This document shows, one piece after another, positions 15,058 through 24,226 of a DNA stretch of 28,514 bases (positions within the stretch are counted from its first letter, which is position 1; every line of letters begins with the position of its first letter). The notes beneath the pieces were generated by a model, which made no database searches, was not told the DNA's origin, and saw only the letters and a list, made by a program, of their open reading frames with translations. The stretch lies in IMG/VR virus record IMGVR_UViG_3300021185_002958, positions 1-28,514 of that record; one strand, 5' to 3'. This stretch comes from a virus. A program made the translations under genes and the position numbers.

Positions 15058-16104
15058 TTAAACTACTTGTTCTGCTTCTTCTACTACTTCTTTTGCTTTG
15101 AGTCTAGGTGGTCCTGACGGAAACTCTTTACCTATTTCTTTTTCTAAATACCACGTTTGATAATCTTTTTGAAACTTATCTTTTTGATTTTGCTTTAATG
15201 CAATACCAGGTTTCAAATAAAAATCAGTTACTTCAGCTAATATATTATTATTAAAAGCTATAACTTGATCAGAACTTTGGTATGCACCTAATAAACCTGC
15301 GGATATTTTATCCATAGTCAATGTAAATGCTAAACTCTTGCCGATAGTATCTTTATCTATTTCGTAAAAATCTTGTACCATGTTAGCTGATATGTCTTTA
15401 GTTATAAGTTTAACCTTACCATCTTTATCTTTTACTCTGTATGTTTCTGTAACACCTCCTGTTAGTTGTCCTGGTTCTTGAGCATTACCACCTTTCATTT
15501 CAAATATCTCAGGATTAGTACCTTTAAACTCTTGATTTTGTTTAGCTGTATCTGGTATCGTAACAAACATGTCTTGCGTTTGCGACAACGTGTTTATTTT
15601 ATTTACTAAAAGCTTTTCAACAAAAATATCATTTTCATCGTATATAAGCCAAGCTAAATTATTTATATCACCATCAACAGCTTCAATATCTATTCTACCT
15701 TTTAAATCATCGTTCAATATACTAAGTGCCATAAATCTACTTACCGGTGTGCTCATCATATCTAAACCACCCATCATGCTTTCCATTTGAACCATATTGT
15801 TCCACACTTCTGTATTTGATGCAATGTTCTCCATGCACTCTTGTATGGTTTGTACGCTTTTAGAAATATCTTCTGTTATTTTTCTTGCTTGGACAGGATT
15901 TTCACTAGATCCATTCTCTAGTTGTAATTTAATTTTTGCATATAGCTCTATGTATGGGGCAAAGAAATGACTCCAGTTAACGTCCTGAGATGGTGTATCG
16001 TCCTCTCCTAGCCTGTAAGAGAGCGAAGATTGGTACTCAGAGATATAAAACTTAATCTCTTCGTTATCTTGTTTATTTTTTATTAATTGTTCTTTTAGTC
16101 CCAT
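15058..16104 (-). CDS. Putative internal virion protein (T7 gp15 position), 348 aa
   Basis: This acidic protein lies between the gp14-like gene and the giant gp16-like gene, the slot of T7 gp15. The N-terminal third is helical (MGLKEQLIKNKQDNEEIKFY). A Met-rich stretch (VQMESMMGGLDMMSTPVSRF) follows at about residues 105-125, then a beta-containing middle (TETYRVKDKDGKVKLITKDI) and a charged tail. No catalytic motif or membrane segment is visible. I recognise no sequence family. A virion role is inferred only from neighbours and spacing (6-9 bases to genes on both sides). It is about half the length of T7 gp15 (747 aa). Confidence 0.65.
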   Translation of the reverse strand: MGLKEQLIKNKQDNEEIKFYISEYQSSLSYRLGEDDTPSQDVNWSHFFAPYIELYAKIKLQLENGSSENPVQARKITEDISKSVQTIQECMENIASNTEVWNNMVQMESMMGGLDMMSTPVSRFMALSILNDDLKGRIDIEAVDGDINNLAWLIYDENDIFVEKLLVNKINTLSQTQDMFVTIPDTAKQNQEFKGTNPEIFEMKGGNAQEPGQLTGGVTETYRVKDKDGKVKLITKDISANMVQDFYEIDKDTIGKSLAFTLTMDKISAGLLGAYQSSDQVIAFNNNILAEVTDFYLKPGIALKQNQKDKFQKDYQTWYLEKEIGKEFPSGPPRLKAKEVVEEAEQVV

Positions 16105-16110
16105 TTTTTA

Positions 16111-16890
16111 TTATTGATTATAAGTACGTTGTAAAAACCCTCCTACTGCGGAACTTCCTCCGTCCGGTTGGTTACCACCAAATTCAATTCCACCCATAGC
16201 TGTATCTGCTAGGTTTCCAAAGCTACTAGCTATTTGACCAACAGCATTTGCTTTAGCTGTTCTAGCACCTTTAATACCAGCATTAGCTGTAGTATAGCTT
16301 TTTCTAAGAAAAGTCATCTTACTGTTATCTCTTCTTTCTTGAGCATTAAACTGAAAAGATCTACCCATTGCGTCTGCTTGTTGCATTCTTCTACCTTCAC
16401 CTATTTCTACACCTTGAACTCTTACTTGTTCTTGAGTTTGTGCAGCTTGTAATCTTTCGTCACCAGCAGCTCTCATTTTTTCATTTTGTGCCTCTTGCAT
16501 TTCTATGCTTGCAGCAATACCTTTTTTACTTTGTAATGCAGCTTGAGCTAAAGCAGTTGCACCACCAGCACTAGCACCACTTGCTCTTAATGTATCTAAT
16601 GTGTTAGCTAAAGCTATATCAGCTTCTTCAGCTTGCATCTCAGCACCAGCGGTTGAAACACTAAGGTTATTATATGGATTACTAAAGTTACCACTAAGAT
16701 CTTTAGCTAATGAACTTAAGTTAGAAAAGTTATCATAAGGATTAATTACCTTTTGTCTGTTCTTTTCAAGACTAGACATCTCTGCTCTTGCCTTTTTTTT
16801 CTCGGCTGCATACGCTCTCATATTTCTTCTAGCAGCTGCTTTTTTAGCAAATCCACCGACTATACCGCCAATTGCTTTAAATAATCCCAT
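16111..16890 (-). CDS. Internal virion protein, T7 gp14-like, 259 aa
   Basis: The N-terminus MGLFKAIGGIVGGFAKKAAA is a Gly/Ala amphipathic helix followed by a basic helical segment (RRNMRAYAAEKKKARAEM). The centre is Ala/Gln/Glu-rich (TLRASGASAGGATALAQAAL, then MQEAQNEKMRAAGDERLQAA). This composition and size are typical of gp14-type core proteins, which go first into the envelope during ejection and form part of the channel. It precedes the gp15- and gp16-position genes, as in T7 (gp14 is 196 aa). The call rests on pattern and order rather than on motif identity. Confidence 0.72.
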   Translation of the reverse strand: MGLFKAIGGIVGGFAKKAAARRNMRAYAAEKKKARAEMSSLEKNRQKVINPYDNFSNLSSLAKDLSGNFSNPYNNLSVSTAGAEMQAEEADIALANTLDTLRASGASAGGATALAQAALQSKKGIAASIEMQEAQNEKMRAAGDERLQAAQTQEQVRVQGVEIGEGRRMQQADAMGRSFQFNAQERRDNSKMTFLRKSYTTANAGIKGARTAKANAVGQIASSFGNLADTAMGGIEFGGNQPDGGSSAVGGFLQRTYNQ

Positions 16891-16901
16891 AATTTATTCT
16901 A

Positions 16902-18509
16902 TTAATACGATGATTCAACTGTGTCGCTGGACACTGCGAATAATTCTCTTTTTTGATTTATACTGTTATCTAACTTAAATTTAAATGTACTAAAAAATCC
17001 TTTAACACCAGTCATGTTATTTCCAAACACTATTTCACCTGCCGTTGGCGATGAGTTGTTTATAATGTTTGCAAAGTATTTATTTTCTTTTCTTTTAAAT
17101 TTATTAGAAAACATTTCACTTTCTAAAAGTGACAAGCTGTTAGGTACATTTCCATATTTAGCTATTGGTGTCAAGGCTATATCACCTGAACTAGCAACTA
17201 CACTATCTACTATCCAATCGTTTCCTCCTTCATAGTTAACTGTTTTAAATACTTTTACAGTAGATGGTTTTGCATTCAATACAACTGTAACATCAGAATC
17301 ATTTTCTATACCATAGAAATTAGCATAAGGACTAGAGCCATAGTGACTATATATCTTACCACTATTTGTAGAGAAAAATGTAGATGTTAAACTAAACATT
17401 AATTTTGGTTGAAAAGTAAATAAACTTGTCCAACCTTTTACACTTTCATCAAATGATACTGTTTTAAATGATTCATTATAAAATATTAAAACTTCGTTAC
17501 CAGGTATTTGAGTACCTATGTTACATTTAAATGACGATGGATTACCTGATGATATTACAGATTCAACTCTTCCATATAATTGGCCAACAACTTGACCTGA
17601 TGTAGTATATTTATATATATACATACCCGCTGTTATATTTGTATTAGCAGCATTTAATGTTAATGTTACATCAACACCATCAGATGGTTGATTATATGCT
17701 TGTGGAGTTGCTGCATTTCCTGATTGAGCAACAAAACCAGTTGATCTATTTTTCTTTATAGATAGTATATAGTTTTTAGTATGGTTATCCCAACCACCTA
17801 CAATACCATTAGTAGAAGTACTTGAGTCGGTTAATTGATCTCTAAAAAAATCATGCATACCATAACCAGATATTTCTACGATCTGTCCGTTTGTAGACAA
17901 TTGTAATACACAACCTCTTTTTCTATCAGTAAAGTATTTTCTATAACCATAAGCGGCAAAGCTTAATGGATCTTTAGCTATACCATACTTACCTTGATAA
18001 GCTATTATTTGTCCAATTACTAATCTACCAGATGTAGTTAAAGCTGAACCTTCTGCGGAATATATAGCATCTTTATCTATAAGTGCTCTATTTACTTTAT
18101 CCTCTTGAAATATAATTAAGTTAGTATCTTCTGCGTATAGCTTTTGTATTGAACCATGTGCTGGATCTAAACTTCTAGTTATATCTTCTGCTACTGAAAA
18201 CTCATTAGTTTGATTTACACCTGTTCTAGAATTAAATACTCCGGAATATATTAAAGAGTTAAATCTATCTTGATTGTTAGCATTGTCTTCTACTATGTGA
18301 GCTTTAACACCTATATCTGTTGATGTATTATTATAACCACCTCTTATTCTTGACTCTTCTATAAACCAATCAGTTGCATTAACAGGTGTATATGCTTCAG
18401 GTACATTAGCATATGGTGATGCTGGTGCTGATGGAGTTTCAGCAACAACATTTGTTAATTTCTTTAACCAGTATGAGTTAAAATATTTAAGTTCTAAAGT
18501 AGCACCCAT
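16902..18509 (-). CDS. Tail structural protein, 535 aa
   Basis: This is a beta-rich protein without signal or membrane segments. Residues 48-160 (FIEESRIRGGYNNTSTDIGV, then FNSRTGVNQTNEFS, then DITRSLDPAHGSIQKLYAED, NLIIFQEDKVNRA) look like beta-propeller-type blades as in nozzle/stabilisation proteins of podoviruses. Residues 279-345 hold a copy of a segment shared with two neighbouring genes (VTLTLNAANTNITAGMYI). It is 29 bases downstream of the 1419-aa tail gene. The two may be parts of one tail hub, since they look like complementary parts of a longer nozzle-type protein. An exact role (nozzle, hub or fibre anchor) cannot be fixed from sequence. Confidence 0.72.
   Translation of the reverse strand: MGATLELKYFNSYWLKKLTNVVAETPSAPASPYANVPEAYTPVNATDWFIEESRIRGGYNNTSTDIGVKAHIVEDNANNQDRFNSLIYSGVFNSRTGVNQTNEFSVAEDITRSLDPAHGSIQKLYAEDTNLIIFQEDKVNRALIDKDAIYSAEGSALTTSGRLVIGQIIAYQGKYGIAKDPLSFAAYGYRKYFTDRKRGCVLQLSTNGQIVEISGYGMHDFFRDQLTDSSTSTNGIVGGWDNHTKNYILSIKKNRSTGFVAQSGNAATPQAYNQPSDGVDVTLTLNAANTNITAGMYIYKYTTSGQVVGQLYGRVESVISSGNPSSFKCNIGTQIPGNEVLIFYNESFKTVSFDESVKGWTSLFTFQPKLMFSLTSTFFSTNSGKIYSHYGSSPYANFYGIENDSDVTVVLNAKPSTVKVFKTVNYEGGNDWIVDSVVASSGDIALTPIAKYGNVPNSLSLLESEMFSNKFKRKENKYFANIINNSSPTAGEIVFGNNMTGVKGFFSTFKFKLDNSINQKRELFAVSSDTVESSY
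17475..17675 (-). other. Shared beta segment, copy 3 (535-aa tail protein, residues 279-345)
   Basis: The encoded segment opens VTLTLNAANTNITAGMYI and closes EVLIFYN. It matches the segments in the 1419-aa and 473-aa genes by the pattern T-I/L-x-L/I-x-A-A-N-x-x-I-x-x-G-M-x-I, followed by a beta-rich stretch of about 45 residues. Confidence 0.6.
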
Positions 18510-18538
18510 GTTTTATTATTACTTGTTTTTTGTTATTA

Positions 18539-21500
18539 TTACGTCCAGCCATTTGTTCCAGGAACAGGTCTTGCGCAGCCAATACAAGATCTTGCAAATT
18601 TATCACTACATGTATTAGCATCTCCACTTATTTTAATACCACTTGAATTAAACTTAGCTGATGAATCTATTTGGTTAAAAGGCTCTGCAGGGTTAGATGC
18701 TGTTGAAAACCCGTAGAATGGTGTTGTATTACTAGCTGATTGATGTGTAAAAGTACTTGTTAACCCAGCATCTGTGTAAAATATATCTACATATTCAGAA
18801 TAAGGCATTGGAGCATACTTAGGTGTGTTACCTGTAGCGCAGGTATATGCGGTTTGAGGTGAAGAAAGATTATATAAATAACTTTTTGGAGTTTTATTAT
18901 CAGTAACGTTACTACCATCTTCAACAACACACGTGCTGTAATATAAATCATTTGAATTAACCCATAAACATAGTGAATCTGAGTAAGCACCTGCATATTC
19001 CGTATAAGCATCTTTAGCAACTATAGCATATTCTCCAACTGAATTAAATGCAAAAGCAGTTGAACCATATCTAGTACTGTTTATAGTACTGTTTGTCCAA
19101 TCACCATTTGCTTGTATATTAGAACCGTTGACATCATCTATTTGTTGCCAAGTAGCATTTGCATCTGCTCTATGATAAACAAGCCATTCTACACTCATTG
19201 TAGCAAAATTAGGACCACCTTGAGAACTACCATATGAATACAACTGTTGCATGTTACATTGAAAAACAACAGTACCTTGTGTTACTGCACTACCTAATTT
19301 ATTTATAAAATTTGAATCATTAGTGTTTGCTGAAACAGTTAAACCACTTATTTTAGGGTTATTAAAATCACTAGCCGTTAAAGTATTATTAGATAAATAC
19401 CAAACAGCGGTTCTTGTGTTTGAGCTAGTTGTATTGTTAGGAACAACTGATTGTTGTGTTGCTGGTATACCCGAGCTAACTACACCTTGAGCTACACATC
19501 CAGACTTTGAACTAGAATTTAAAGGTACAGCACCAACGGTTATAACCTGTTGCTTAGTAACACTTTTAGTATTTAATTGAGGAACGTTGTTTAGTATAGC
19601 ATCTTCAATTTTTAATTGTAAAGTATAAACACCTATAGGTGTAGAGTTTGCTGTTTTAGTAACAACACCAGTTGTATTATCAGTTATTTGAAAATAACTA
19701 CCTGGTGATTGTGAAACAATACTATATCTTAATCCTAAATTACTATTAGTTATTGATCCATTGTAACCTTGTCTTGTAACACCTACATTATCACCAGCGC
19801 TAACCACAGCGTCTGGCAAAGAAGTACCATCTACAAATACAGGATCTAAATTAGTTAACTCACCTGTAAAAAGTATTGTACTTGTGTCGCCACCAGAGTT
19901 GGCTACGGTTGTAAAAACAAAAGTATAGTTATAAACTTCTTTAGAGCTTTTGTTTACAGTTCCAGCTGTACCATCATTATAACCAGCTGCAGAATAATTA
20001 AAAGTATTTACTAGTGTTTCTATTTTATACCCTGTACCAGATGTTTTAATTTTAAATTGACTACCAGCACCTATGTTTTCTGTAAATGTAGAGCCATCAT
20101 ATGTTATGTTACCTGTAGCTCTTGTTGTACCTGCTCCGTCAACAACAGTGATAGCAACTTGAGCTATTTGAGTATTAGCAAAATTACTACCTTGATTATT
20201 CTGCGGATAAAATATAGCTGTAACATCTGTGTTAGCAGCCATGCCTTCTGTCTGCGAATAGCTCAGCGCTGAAAGTTGACTTACACCATCAAAACCAGTT
20301 TCAACATCTGCATTTAAATCAGCTATTAATCCAGCTGTAGTAGTTTCATAAAACAACTGTAACAAACTATCAACAGGCTCTGTTTCAACAATTGATAAAT
20401 ATGGAGCCATTGTTGTTTTTGTAGTACCTACTGTTGTAGTACCAGCATTAGACGTGGCTAGTCGAGCTATAAAAGGATTTGTATCTACTTGATAAAACGG
20501 ATCTCCTGTTGTTATATTAGTAGCACCCATTGATAAGTCATTAGCTGTGGCTATAGTATCAGCCGTCATAGATAATGGTAAAAACTGTGAGCCAGCTGCT
20601 GCAGAATTTACAGGAAAAAATTGTACATTACTTGTTGCTGTATTATTATTAACTCTACCATAAAGTTGCACTGAACTTCTAAATTGTTTTTGTTGATCAG
20701 ATGTTTCGTTTAAATCTCTAGGTATTTTATTTATATTGTCATTTAACAAAACAACATTTGCTGTTTTACCATCTTCTGATGGATAAGTTATCGATGTAGA
20801 AATTGGATAGCCGTCTAAGAATCCTGGTAAATAAACATTATAATATTCTTGCTCTTGTTGTTTAACAACAACTTTATAAGAATACCAGCCTAATGGATTT
20901 GGTAATGTATAAGCAAATTTAACGTCAGGGTTATTACTATTAGAGCTGTATAATAAATCATTAACCTCTCCATCAGTTGTTATTGTATAAGCCGCACCAA
21001 CGTTTGCTACATTAGTTACTTTAACAAAATCTGTATACTGACCTCTTAAATATGAATTTAATGTAGGTACGTTTGTTTGACCAGTTGACAAAGTAAAAGT
21101 AAATGTGTTACCACTTATGTTTGTTGGAGTGCCTGTAGTATTAAACCCTTGACCTATTTTTTCGGCATATAAACCAGGTTCACCTGCATTTGCTGTATCA
21201 CTTGTTATTGATTCGTTGACAACAACTTTTAAAGCATCACCAAACCATTGGTTTAAATTTTGAGTACTAGCTTTGTATGGGTGATAAAAAGTTGAACCAC
21301 CAAAAAAGTTTCCAGCCAAACTTAAACCTGCATCTACCGATGAAAGAATAACAGATGACTGTCTACCAAATTTATCTGATAATACAAAACCTACTTGATA
21401 ATTTCTATTTTGTTTTAATGTATGATTAGGATATTCTGCCCAGTTTGTAAACGTAGTAGTGTTTTTAGCTGAAGCGCCAACGTTATAGTTTAGTGTGTTA

Positions 21501-22798
21501 GGAGGAGTATGTTGACTTTGATAATTACCATAAATAACTCTGTTACCTGAAACTTCTTGTGACAAAGCTCTAACAGGAACACGATCATAAACTCTTACCG
21601 TTTGTCTTTCTGGTAATGTTTTAAAAGGCTTTCTTGACTGATAATTGTATGTGTAAATATTAGTGTTTTGGTTTGGCCAACTAGTATCCACAACGTTTAT
21701 TGAATCTAAAACTTTAACTGCTCTAGCGTCTGACTCTTTATATAATATATCTATTCCTATTATTTTATAACTGTCAGTATCAGCTGTTCCTATTTTAGTT
21801 TGTTGATCAGGTAAAGGTATTAATAGTTCTACATTTTGTACACCATTTTCCATAAAAGCAAGTATAGTACTTCTATAAGCAGCATCTTCATCGCCATCAA
21901 AAAAATAACCTTTTTGTTGAGGTATAAAAGCTGGCTGTGTAAATGGAGCCATAATAGAATACTCTAAGTCATCAAATTTAAATCTATAACTAAATCTAAC
22001 AAATAAATCTTGAAGAAAGTCTGGATCACCAGGCCAATCACTACCTTGATTAAAATCATAAGTAATGTCTTTACCAGTCATTGTAGTGGTTAAAAATGTT
22101 AAAACATCTAAATTTGCTACAGTTGCCGCTGTGTTTATAGTTACAGTTACACCAGACACATTTGTTACATATATATATTGATCAGCCGTTATGCTTGGGC
22201 CAATGATATTCATACCCTTTTTTATAGCTACGTTAGCTGCTGATAATGTTATAGTTGTAGAACTACTTGCTGCTCCAGCCGTGCTTGTTGTAGATTTTAA
22301 TAACTGTAAAGGCTCGTATGGATTATATTTAGCAACTGATATTTGATTTTCTTTTGTATAATAACCTAGCGTTTTAGTTACGTTTATTTTTCTAGGTTGA
22401 TTTCTATTATCTGTCCAAAATAAAAGATCTTCCACTAAGTTTACACCTATGATAGGACTTGACTTGCTAAAATTTAAAAAAGAACCAGTAACTAATGGTG
22501 TGTAGTTAGATCCTTCATATTTATATATCCAATGACTTGTTTCGTCTGTTAAAAAAGTATAAACAACACTATTATTATTATCTGTAAAATAGCCTATAAT
22601 TTCTAAGTTAGGATTTCCTGTGTTACTAACCTGAACTAAAGTGTTACCTAGTATGTTTTCTAATGCACCTATATCATCATCTTCAGACTTACCTACAGAT
22701 ATATTATTTGCATCTCTATACTCACCGTTAGGAATCAATCGGTCGTCAAGATCTTTATTCATCTTGGACCTTAGAAAGCTATTCTTTATTTCAGCCAT
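18539..22798 (-). CDS. Large tail protein with nozzle/stabilisation-type N-terminus, 1419 aa
   Basis: The N-terminus (NSFLRSKMNKDLDDRLIPNG, then EYRDANNISVGKSED, IGALENILGN) is the hallmark start of podovirus stabilisation/nozzle proteins (T7 gp12 or P22 gp10 type beta-propellers). Residues 178-240 carry the shared beta segment. Residues about 977-1089 look cadherin/Ig-like (LGLRYSIVSQSPGSYFQITD, then GVYTLQLKIED). The distal 320 residues are Ser/Thr/Asn-rich, fibre-like, and hold most of the Cys residues, ending CSDKFARSCIGCARP. This suggests a tail body protein that also carries a surface-exposed binding region. It is nearly twice the length of T7 gp12 (794 aa). The distal part may decide host range. 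Confidence 0.75.
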   Translation of the reverse strand: MAEIKNSFLRSKMNKDLDDRLIPNGEYRDANNISVGKSEDDDIGALENILGNTLVQVSNTGNPNLEIIGYFTDNNNSVVYTFLTDETSHWIYKYEGSNYTPLVTGSFLNFSKSSPIIGVNLVEDLLFWTDNRNQPRKINVTKTLGYYTKENQISVAKYNPYEPLQLLKSTTSTAGAASSSTTITLSAANVAIKKGMNIIGPSITADQYIYVTNVSGVTVTINTAATVANLDVLTFLTTTMTGKDITYDFNQGSDWPGDPDFLQDLFVRFSYRFKFDDLEYSIMAPFTQPAFIPQQKGYFFDGDEDAAYRSTILAFMENGVQNVELLIPLPDQQTKIGTADTDSYKIIGIDILYKESDARAVKVLDSINVVDTSWPNQNTNIYTYNYQSRKPFKTLPERQTVRVYDRVPVRALSQEVSGNRVIYGNYQSQHTPPNTLNYNVGASAKNTTTFTNWAEYPNHTLKQNRNYQVGFVLSDKFGRQSSVILSSVDAGLSLAGNFFGGSTFYHPYKASTQNLNQWFGDALKVVVNESITSDTANAGEPGLYAEKIGQGFNTTGTPTNISGNTFTFTLSTGQTNVPTLNSYLRGQYTDFVKVTNVANVGAAYTITTDGEVNDLLYSSNSNNPDVKFAYTLPNPLGWYSYKVVVKQQEQEYYNVYLPGFLDGYPISTSITYPSEDGKTANVVLLNDNINKIPRDLNETSDQQKQFRSSVQLYGRVNNNTATSNVQFFPVNSAAAGSQFLPLSMTADTIATANDLSMGATNITTGDPFYQVDTNPFIARLATSNAGTTTVGTTKTTMAPYLSIVETEPVDSLLQLFYETTTAGLIADLNADVETGFDGVSQLSALSYSQTEGMAANTDVTAIFYPQNNQGSNFANTQIAQVAITVVDGAGTTRATGNITYDGSTFTENIGAGSQFKIKTSGTGYKIETLVNTFNYSAAGYNDGTAGTVNKSSKEVYNYTFVFTTVANSGGDTSTILFTGELTNLDPVFVDGTSLPDAVVSAGDNVGVTRQGYNGSITNSNLGLRYSIVSQSPGSYFQITDNTTGVVTKTANSTPIGVYTLQLKIEDAILNNVPQLNTKSVTKQQVITVGAVPLNSSSKSGCVAQGVVSSGIPATQQSVVPNNTTSSNTRTAVWYLSNNTLTASDFNNPKISGLTVSANTNDSNFINKLGSAVTQGTVVFQCNMQQLYSYGSSQGGPNFATMSVEWLVYHRADANATWQQIDDVNGSNIQANGDWTNSTINSTRYGSTAFAFNSVGEYAIVAKDAYTEYAGAYSDSLCLWVNSNDLYYSTCVVEDGSNVTDNKTPKSYLYNLSSPQTAYTCATGNTPKYAPMPYSEYVDIFYTDAGLTSTFTHQSASNTTPFYGFSTASNPAEPFNQIDSSAKFNSSGIKISGDANTCSDKFARSCIGCARPVPGTNGWT
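22085..22267 (-). other. Shared beta segment, copy 2 (1419-aa tail protein, residues 178-238)
   Basis: The encoded segment opens TTITLSAANVAIKKGMNI, then has VTNVSGVTVTINTAA and closes DVLTFLT. It matches the copies in the two flanking genes in order and spacing, and lies as an insertion between two propeller-like parts. Confidence 0.62.
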
Positions 22799-22801
22799 GT
22801 A

Positions 22802-24223
22802 TTAAAATTTAAGCCATTTAGATTTTTGTCTCATAACTTGAACTATTTGATCAAGTTTTATATTAGATAATCTAATCTTAGCATTTCTTAGTTTAGCACT
22901 TCTTTCTTTTTTAAATCTTTGTACTATGTATTCTGGTACTTTAGCACTAACAGATAATATTGAATGTATAATATGAGAGTATAAAGCATCTTCTGCTAAC
23001 TTAGGTATTCTAGCATCAAGATCATAAGCATTTCCATCTGATATATACTCTATAACTACAAGCTTACCTTTTAAATCGTTACTAAAAGATATTTTACCTT
23101 CTCTGTCGTTTATTGTAAACCAACCATTGCGCTGACTAGTTTCAGGGTTAAGACCATATCTTTGACCTAAAGCTAATTCATAAAAGTTATTTTGATTTAA
23201 AGTGTCTGCGGTGTTTTCATCTTGTGCGGTAAATGCTCCTGAAATTCTTCTTGGATCATTAGATGCCCAAGCTGCTTCAACTTGTGATGTAGTAGTTATA
23301 TTAGAGTCAAAACTATCTTGTGTTGGCGTACCAAGATTATCTTGAGCTGGTGAAGCGTAAGGATCTGTTGTTAATGTATTTGCTGGAAATATAGTATGTT
23401 GAACACCAAACTTATCAGTCCAAGACATTCTAACATAATTAACATAATCTTGAGGTATAATAACATTTAAAGCATTGTTTACAGTAAGCTCTTGTGATCT
23501 AATGCTTCTAAGTGTATCATAACTAAATTCTTGTAATCCACGTTTTGCATGAAATATTACATCAGTTCTTTTTACGCTAGGTATTAATTTACCAGCACCT
23601 ACGTATGCTATTAAAAAATTATCAATAACATCTGTTAATCTAGTATATTCATAACTACCATAGTTTTCTTCTATAGCAGTTTCTTTTAATTGTATTTTTA
23701 AATAATTGTTAGCTGGTAAATCTATAGCTGCAGTAACAATATTATTAACCATAGAATATGGTTCATCAAATTGAAACAACACTGCTGTTGTAGCATTACC
23801 TGGTAAAGCAATAGGTTTGTCTAAAGTTATTGCAACACCATTTACACTTACTACTTTAGCACCAGTAGGATTATTAGTTATACCACCACCGTATATACTC
23901 ATACCAGCTATTATGTTTGCGTTAGCCGCTGCTATTTGTATAGTTGCTGATGCAACCCCACCATTTTCAGTTGCTACAGCATTTTGAACTGTAGTAGCTG
24001 GTGTTATTTCAGTCCATGTTAAAGCATCTGTACTTTTATATAATAGAAAATTATTCAGACCGTATTGACCGTTAGTAGGATCAGAACTTCCAAATATTAA
24101 ATTTGTATCAAAAGTAGATGTTATATTTATACCTACACCTCCTGTTGCTGAGTACTGCTGTTGGGCTCCAGCGTAATATTGTCTATTAGTTTCGGTGACT
24201 AATCCACCATCTGGTCTTGGCAT
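22802..24223 (-). CDS. Head-tail adaptor-like structural protein (T7 gp11 position), 473 aa
   Basis: Two parts are visible. Residues 1-155 are beta-rich, Ala/Asn/Thr-rich, and contain the shared segment (92-151). From about 170 the protein is alpha/beta: RLTDVIDNFLIAYVGAGKLI, then DVIFHAKRGLQEFSYDTLRS, then VIIPQDYVNYVRMSWTDKFG. The C-terminus is a basic helical tail (VQRFKKERSAKLRNAKIRLS, ending QKSKWLKF). The helical DVIFHAKRGLQEF segment resembles the alpha-helical core of adaptor proteins that attach the tail to the portal, and its place before the nozzle-type gene agrees with T7 gp11. No enzymatic motif. It is 3 bases from genes on each side. It could also be a neck protein of another class. 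Confidence 0.7.
   Translation of the reverse strand: MPRPDGGLVTETNRQYYAGAQQQYSATGGVGINITSTFDTNLIFGSSDPTNGQYGLNNFLLYKSTDALTWTEITPATTVQNAVATENGGVASATIQIAAANANIIAGMSIYGGGITNNPTGAKVVSVNGVAITLDKPIALPGNATTAVLFQFDEPYSMVNNIVTAAIDLPANNYLKIQLKETAIEENYGSYEYTRLTDVIDNFLIAYVGAGKLIPSVKRTDVIFHAKRGLQEFSYDTLRSIRSQELTVNNALNVIIPQDYVNYVRMSWTDKFGVQHTIFPANTLTTDPYASPAQDNLGTPTQDSFDSNITTTSQVEAAWASNDPRRISGAFTAQDENTADTLNQNNFYELALGQRYGLNPETSQRNGWFTINDREGKISFSNDLKGKLVVIEYISDGNAYDLDARIPKLAEDALYSHIIHSILSVSAKVPEYIVQRFKKERSAKLRNAKIRLSNIKLDQIVQVMRQKSKWLKF
23771..23950 (-). other. Shared beta segment, copy 1 (473-aa adaptor-like protein, residues 92-151)
   Basis: The encoded segment opens ATIQIAAANANIIAGMSI, then has KVVSVNGVAITLDKPIA and closes AVLFQF. 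It shares the pattern of the copies in the next two genes. Confidence 0.62.
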
Positions 24224-24226
24224 ATA

